Notes under the pieces: generated by a model
Seen by the model: only the letters and a program-made list of their open reading frames with translations
Database searches by the model: none
Told to the model about the DNA's origin: nothing
Translations under genes and position numbers: made by a program
In this document: piece after piece, positions 62,210 to 64,000 of the stretch
Position numbering within the stretch: the first letter of the stretch is position 1
Layout of the letters: the number at the start of each line of letters is the position of its first letter
Source: Reyranella massiliensis 521
GTDB lineage: Bacteria; Pseudomonadota; Alphaproteobacteria; Reyranellales; Reyranellaceae
Direction: 5' to 3'
DNA length: 64,000 nt
Assembly (NCBI RefSeq): GCF_000312425.1
Contig: NZ_HE997181.1
Coordinates: 2,270,260-2,334,259, forward strand

Positions 62210-62240
62210 TCGCGAGGTGGCGATCTCCGCGACCTCGCGA
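62210..62240. promoter_or_regulatory. Perfect 9-bp inverted repeat upstream of MFS gene
   Basis: Arms TCGCGAGGT and ACCTCGCGA, 13-base spacer, about 25 bases before the MFS start and 115 before the secreted protein start. Could be an operator for a dimeric regulator or a leader hairpin in the MFS message. Confidence 0.5.
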
Positions 62241-62355
62241 TTAGTGAACCACAACATCGTGAACCGCTGCAATTTCCCGAGATCTGCGGCGGTCGGTAGT
62301 AGCGGGCTGCATCATCGTCAACTAGGGTCACGCCCACAAAAACGGGGGAACCTCA

Positions 62356-62697
62356 ATGTATCGTCTGTCCACCTGCCTGCTGGCCGGCGCTATTGCTGTG
62401 TCCACGGCAATGCCAACGCATGCGCAGACCCAGGAAGAGATCAAGGACATGGTCGTCGGCCTCTACGTCGTTTCGATCGCCATCGACGCCTGCGATCTCG
62501 ACCTCACCAAGGAACAGGAGCAGCGTCTCGACTACTGGACCGAGTGGGGCGAAAAGAAGCTCAACATTGCCGACCGCAAGCTCGACAAGGCCTACGCGAC
62601 CATGGAAGAAGCCGTCGAGAAGGACAAATCGGCCTTCTGCAAGGAAATGTCGCCCGTCGCCAAGAAGGTCCTTAAAGACCTGCCGCCGGCAAACTGA
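62356..62697 (+). CDS. Hypothetical secreted protein
   Basis: 113 residues with a signal peptide (MYRLSTCLLAGAIAVSTAMP, 20 residues, cleavage near THA|QT). The mature part is short, helical and rich in Lys and Glu (EQRLDYWTEWGEKKLN), with two Cys (DACDLDL and SAFCKEM) that could form a disulfide. Family not recognised. GGGGGAA precedes the ATG. Convergent with the flavin monooxygenase. Periplasmic by prediction. Confidence 0.75.
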   Translation: MYRLSTCLLAGAIAVSTAMPTHAQTQEEIKDMVVGLYVVSIAIDACDLDLTKEQEQRLDYWTEWGEKKLNIADRKLDKAYATMEEAVEKDKSAFCKEMSPVAKKVLKDLPPAN

Positions 62698-62706
62698 CCT
62701 TCGTCC

Positions 62707-64000
62707 TCAACCGTAGACGAAGGCCGGATCGTCGAGGTCGATCGCGGGGAAGACGTTCTTCTCGCCCCAGTAATCCTGCGTGTGCTGCCATTCCGGCTTC
62801 TCGCCGCGCTTGGGCAGCAGATGCATGCCGCGCATCAGGTAGCCAGGATTGAAGTTTTCCGGGTCGATCCAGGGCAGGAGCTTCATGTCCTTGTCCTCGG
62901 GCCGCAACGCCACGCCGACCTTGCGGACGCCCTTCTTCTGCATATGGCCGAGCAGTCGGCAGACGAAATCCGCCACGAGGTCGGCGCGCAGGGTCCAGCT
63001 CGCACGGAAATAGCCGAACACCCAGACCATGTTGGGTACGCCGGTGAACATCATGCCGCGATAAGTGACGGTATTCGCGAAATCGAGCGGCTTGCCATCC
63101 ACCGCGAAAGCGATGTCGCCCATGACGCTGAGATGGAAGCCGGTCGCCGTCACGATGATGTCGGCCTCCAGCACTTGACCCGACTTCAGGCGAATGCCGT
63201 TCTCGACGAAGGTGTCGATCTCGTCGGTCACGACGGAGGCCTTGCCGGCGCGGACGGCACGGAAAAGATCACCGTCGGGCACGAAGGCGATGCGCTGTCG
63301 CCATGGCCGATAGCTCGGGAGGAAATGCGGATCGACATTGTGGTCGTGATCGGGGCCGAGATAGGCGCGCACGCCTGCCAGCAGGTCCTTCTTCACCTGC
63401 TCCGGCTCCTCGAAGGAGCGCTTCGTGAACACCGCCTGATCGTGGAGGATCTTGCGACGCACGATCTCGTGGATCCAGGTCTCGTCGACCTCGAGCTGGC
63501 GCAGCGTGTCCGCGAGATCATTGGCATTGCGCGCCGGGATGAAATAGGTCGGCGAGCGTTGCAGCATGGTGACATGCTCGCACTTCTCGGCAATCGCCGG
63601 GATCACCGTCGCGGCCGTCGCGCCCGAGCCGATGACCACGACCTTCTTGCCGGAATAGTCGAGGTCCTCCGGCCAGGTCTGCGGATGCACGATCCGCCCT
63701 TTGAAGCTCTCCATGCCCGGCCACTCCGGCGTATAGCCCTCGTCGTGCCGATAGTAGCCCTGGCACATCCACAGGAAGTTGGCGGTGAAACGCACGGCCT
63801 CGCCGGTGTCGGTACGCACGCCTTCGAGCGTCCAGAGATTGTCGCGGCTCGACCAGGAGGCCGAGACGATCTTGTGGCGATAGCGGATGTGGCGCGCGAG
63901 ATCGTTGTCCTCGATCACCTCGTTCATGTAGGTGCGGATCTCGTCCGCCGTGGCGATCGGCTTGCCGGTCCATGGCTTGAAGCGATAGCCGAAGGTGTAG
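62707..64000 (-). CDS. Flavin-containing monooxygenase/Baeyer-Villiger type (5' part outside window)
   Basis: C-terminal 430 or so residues; the N-terminal FAD motif is beyond the right end. In-frame sequence reaches the edge (FGYRFKPWTGKPIATADEIR). The Baeyer-Villiger fingerprint FKGRIVHPQTWP (F-x-G-x3-H-x3-W) is perfect and precedes the NADPH motif VVVIGSGATAATVIP. ATGFHLSVM is the usual second half signature. Substrate, likely a ketone or sulfide, unknown. ATG at 63927 is internal. Ends 9 bases after the convergent secreted-protein gene. Confidence 0.9.
   Translation of the reverse strand, partial: YTFGYRFKPWTGKPIATADEIRTYMNEVIEDNDLARHIRYRHKIVSASWSSRDNLWTLEGVRTDTGEAVRFTANFLWMCQGYYRHDEGYTPEWPGMESFKGRIVHPQTWPEDLDYSGKKVVVIGSGATAATVIPAIAEKCEHVTMLQRSPTYFIPARNANDLADTLRQLEVDETWIHEIVRRKILHDQAVFTKRSFEEPEQVKKDLLAGVRAYLGPDHDHNVDPHFLPSYRPWRQRIAFVPDGDLFRAVRAGKASVVTDEIDTFVENGIRLKSGQVLEADIIVTATGFHLSVMGDIAFAVDGKPLDFANTVTYRGMMFTGVPNMVWVFGYFRASWTLRADLVADFVCRLLGHMQKKGVRKVGVALRPEDKDMKLLPWIDPENFNPGYLMRGMHLLPKRGEKPEWQHTQDYWGEKNVFPAIDLDDPAFVYG

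Noticed and set aside
1-64000. tRNA, rRNA, CRISPR, phage or insertion sequence
   Set aside because: No cloverleaf, regular repeat array, integrase or transposase was recognised on reading; a dedicated search could still find a short RNA.

Overview
The window is GC-rich, densely coded (no gene-free stretch above about 300 bases) and looks like the chromosome of a metabolically versatile, soil- or water-type alphaproteobacterium. The evidence is gene content: rhizobial-type asparaginase, form II coxSLM, Bug-family binding proteins, ExoD, many GST, SDR, acyl-CoA and amidase genes. A Reyranella-, Bradyrhizobium- or Rhodospirillales-like host is only a guess from style. There is no rRNA, tRNA, insertion sequence, prophage or CRISPR array that I can see. 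Both ends cut genes: an RND efflux pump on the left and a Baeyer-Villiger-type flavin monooxygenase on the right.

Layout. 1-9.1 kb: RND pump, pyroglutamyl peptidase, a molybdenum hydroxylase operon (coxS-coxL-coxM, preceded by coxG) closed by a strong terminator, and a membrane-anchored GH17 glucan enzyme. 9.1-19 kb: M14-like peptidase, SDR, quinone reductase, a MaoC/CitE-like pair, ExoD, acyl-CoA dehydrogenase, DUF4392 protein, drug/metabolite exporter, ErpA-like Fe-S protein, exonuclease III, ASCH-like protein. 19-27.2 kb: a leftward gene row (P450, PP2C phosphatase, asparaginase, rRNA methyltransferase, SDR) divergent from two tandem acyl-CoA ligases. 27.2-34.6 kb: cupin, GST, two GNAT genes, DapA-like aldolase, then FumA-type hydrolase, amidase and pseudouridine synthase with overlapping ends. 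34.6-41.8 kb: a leftward block with an ABC-2 exporter plus NEW3 protein, GST, zinc dehydrogenase, alpha/beta hydrolase and an IclR regulator.

41.9-46 kb: the most system-like locus, a Rieske oxygenase, glutamine-synthetase-like ligase, ABM-type small protein and Bug binding protein, divergent from the IclR gene with a palindrome between them. It suggests uptake and gamma-glutamyl-assisted oxidation of an unknown (possibly aromatic) amine. 46-54.7 kb: HtrA-like protease and CutA, branched-chain amino-acid-type binding protein, VOC protein and TetR regulator sharing a 19-bp palindrome, nitronate monooxygenase and LysR regulator, amidase, small secreted protein, MetE-like enzyme. 54.7-62.2 kb: two divergent units (amidohydrolase and SnoaL-like leftward; GMC oxidoreductase, MetE-like protein and 2-hydroxyacid dehydrogenase rightward) whose genes are joined by 1-base stop/start overlaps, with a perfect LacI-family-type operator between them, and an MFS transporter nearby.

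Most interesting for follow-up: the Rieske/GS-like cluster, the LacI-type operator with its coupled catabolic units, and two small secreted-protein genes that look broken (one lacking a normal start codon, one with a one-base frameshift in its signal peptide).
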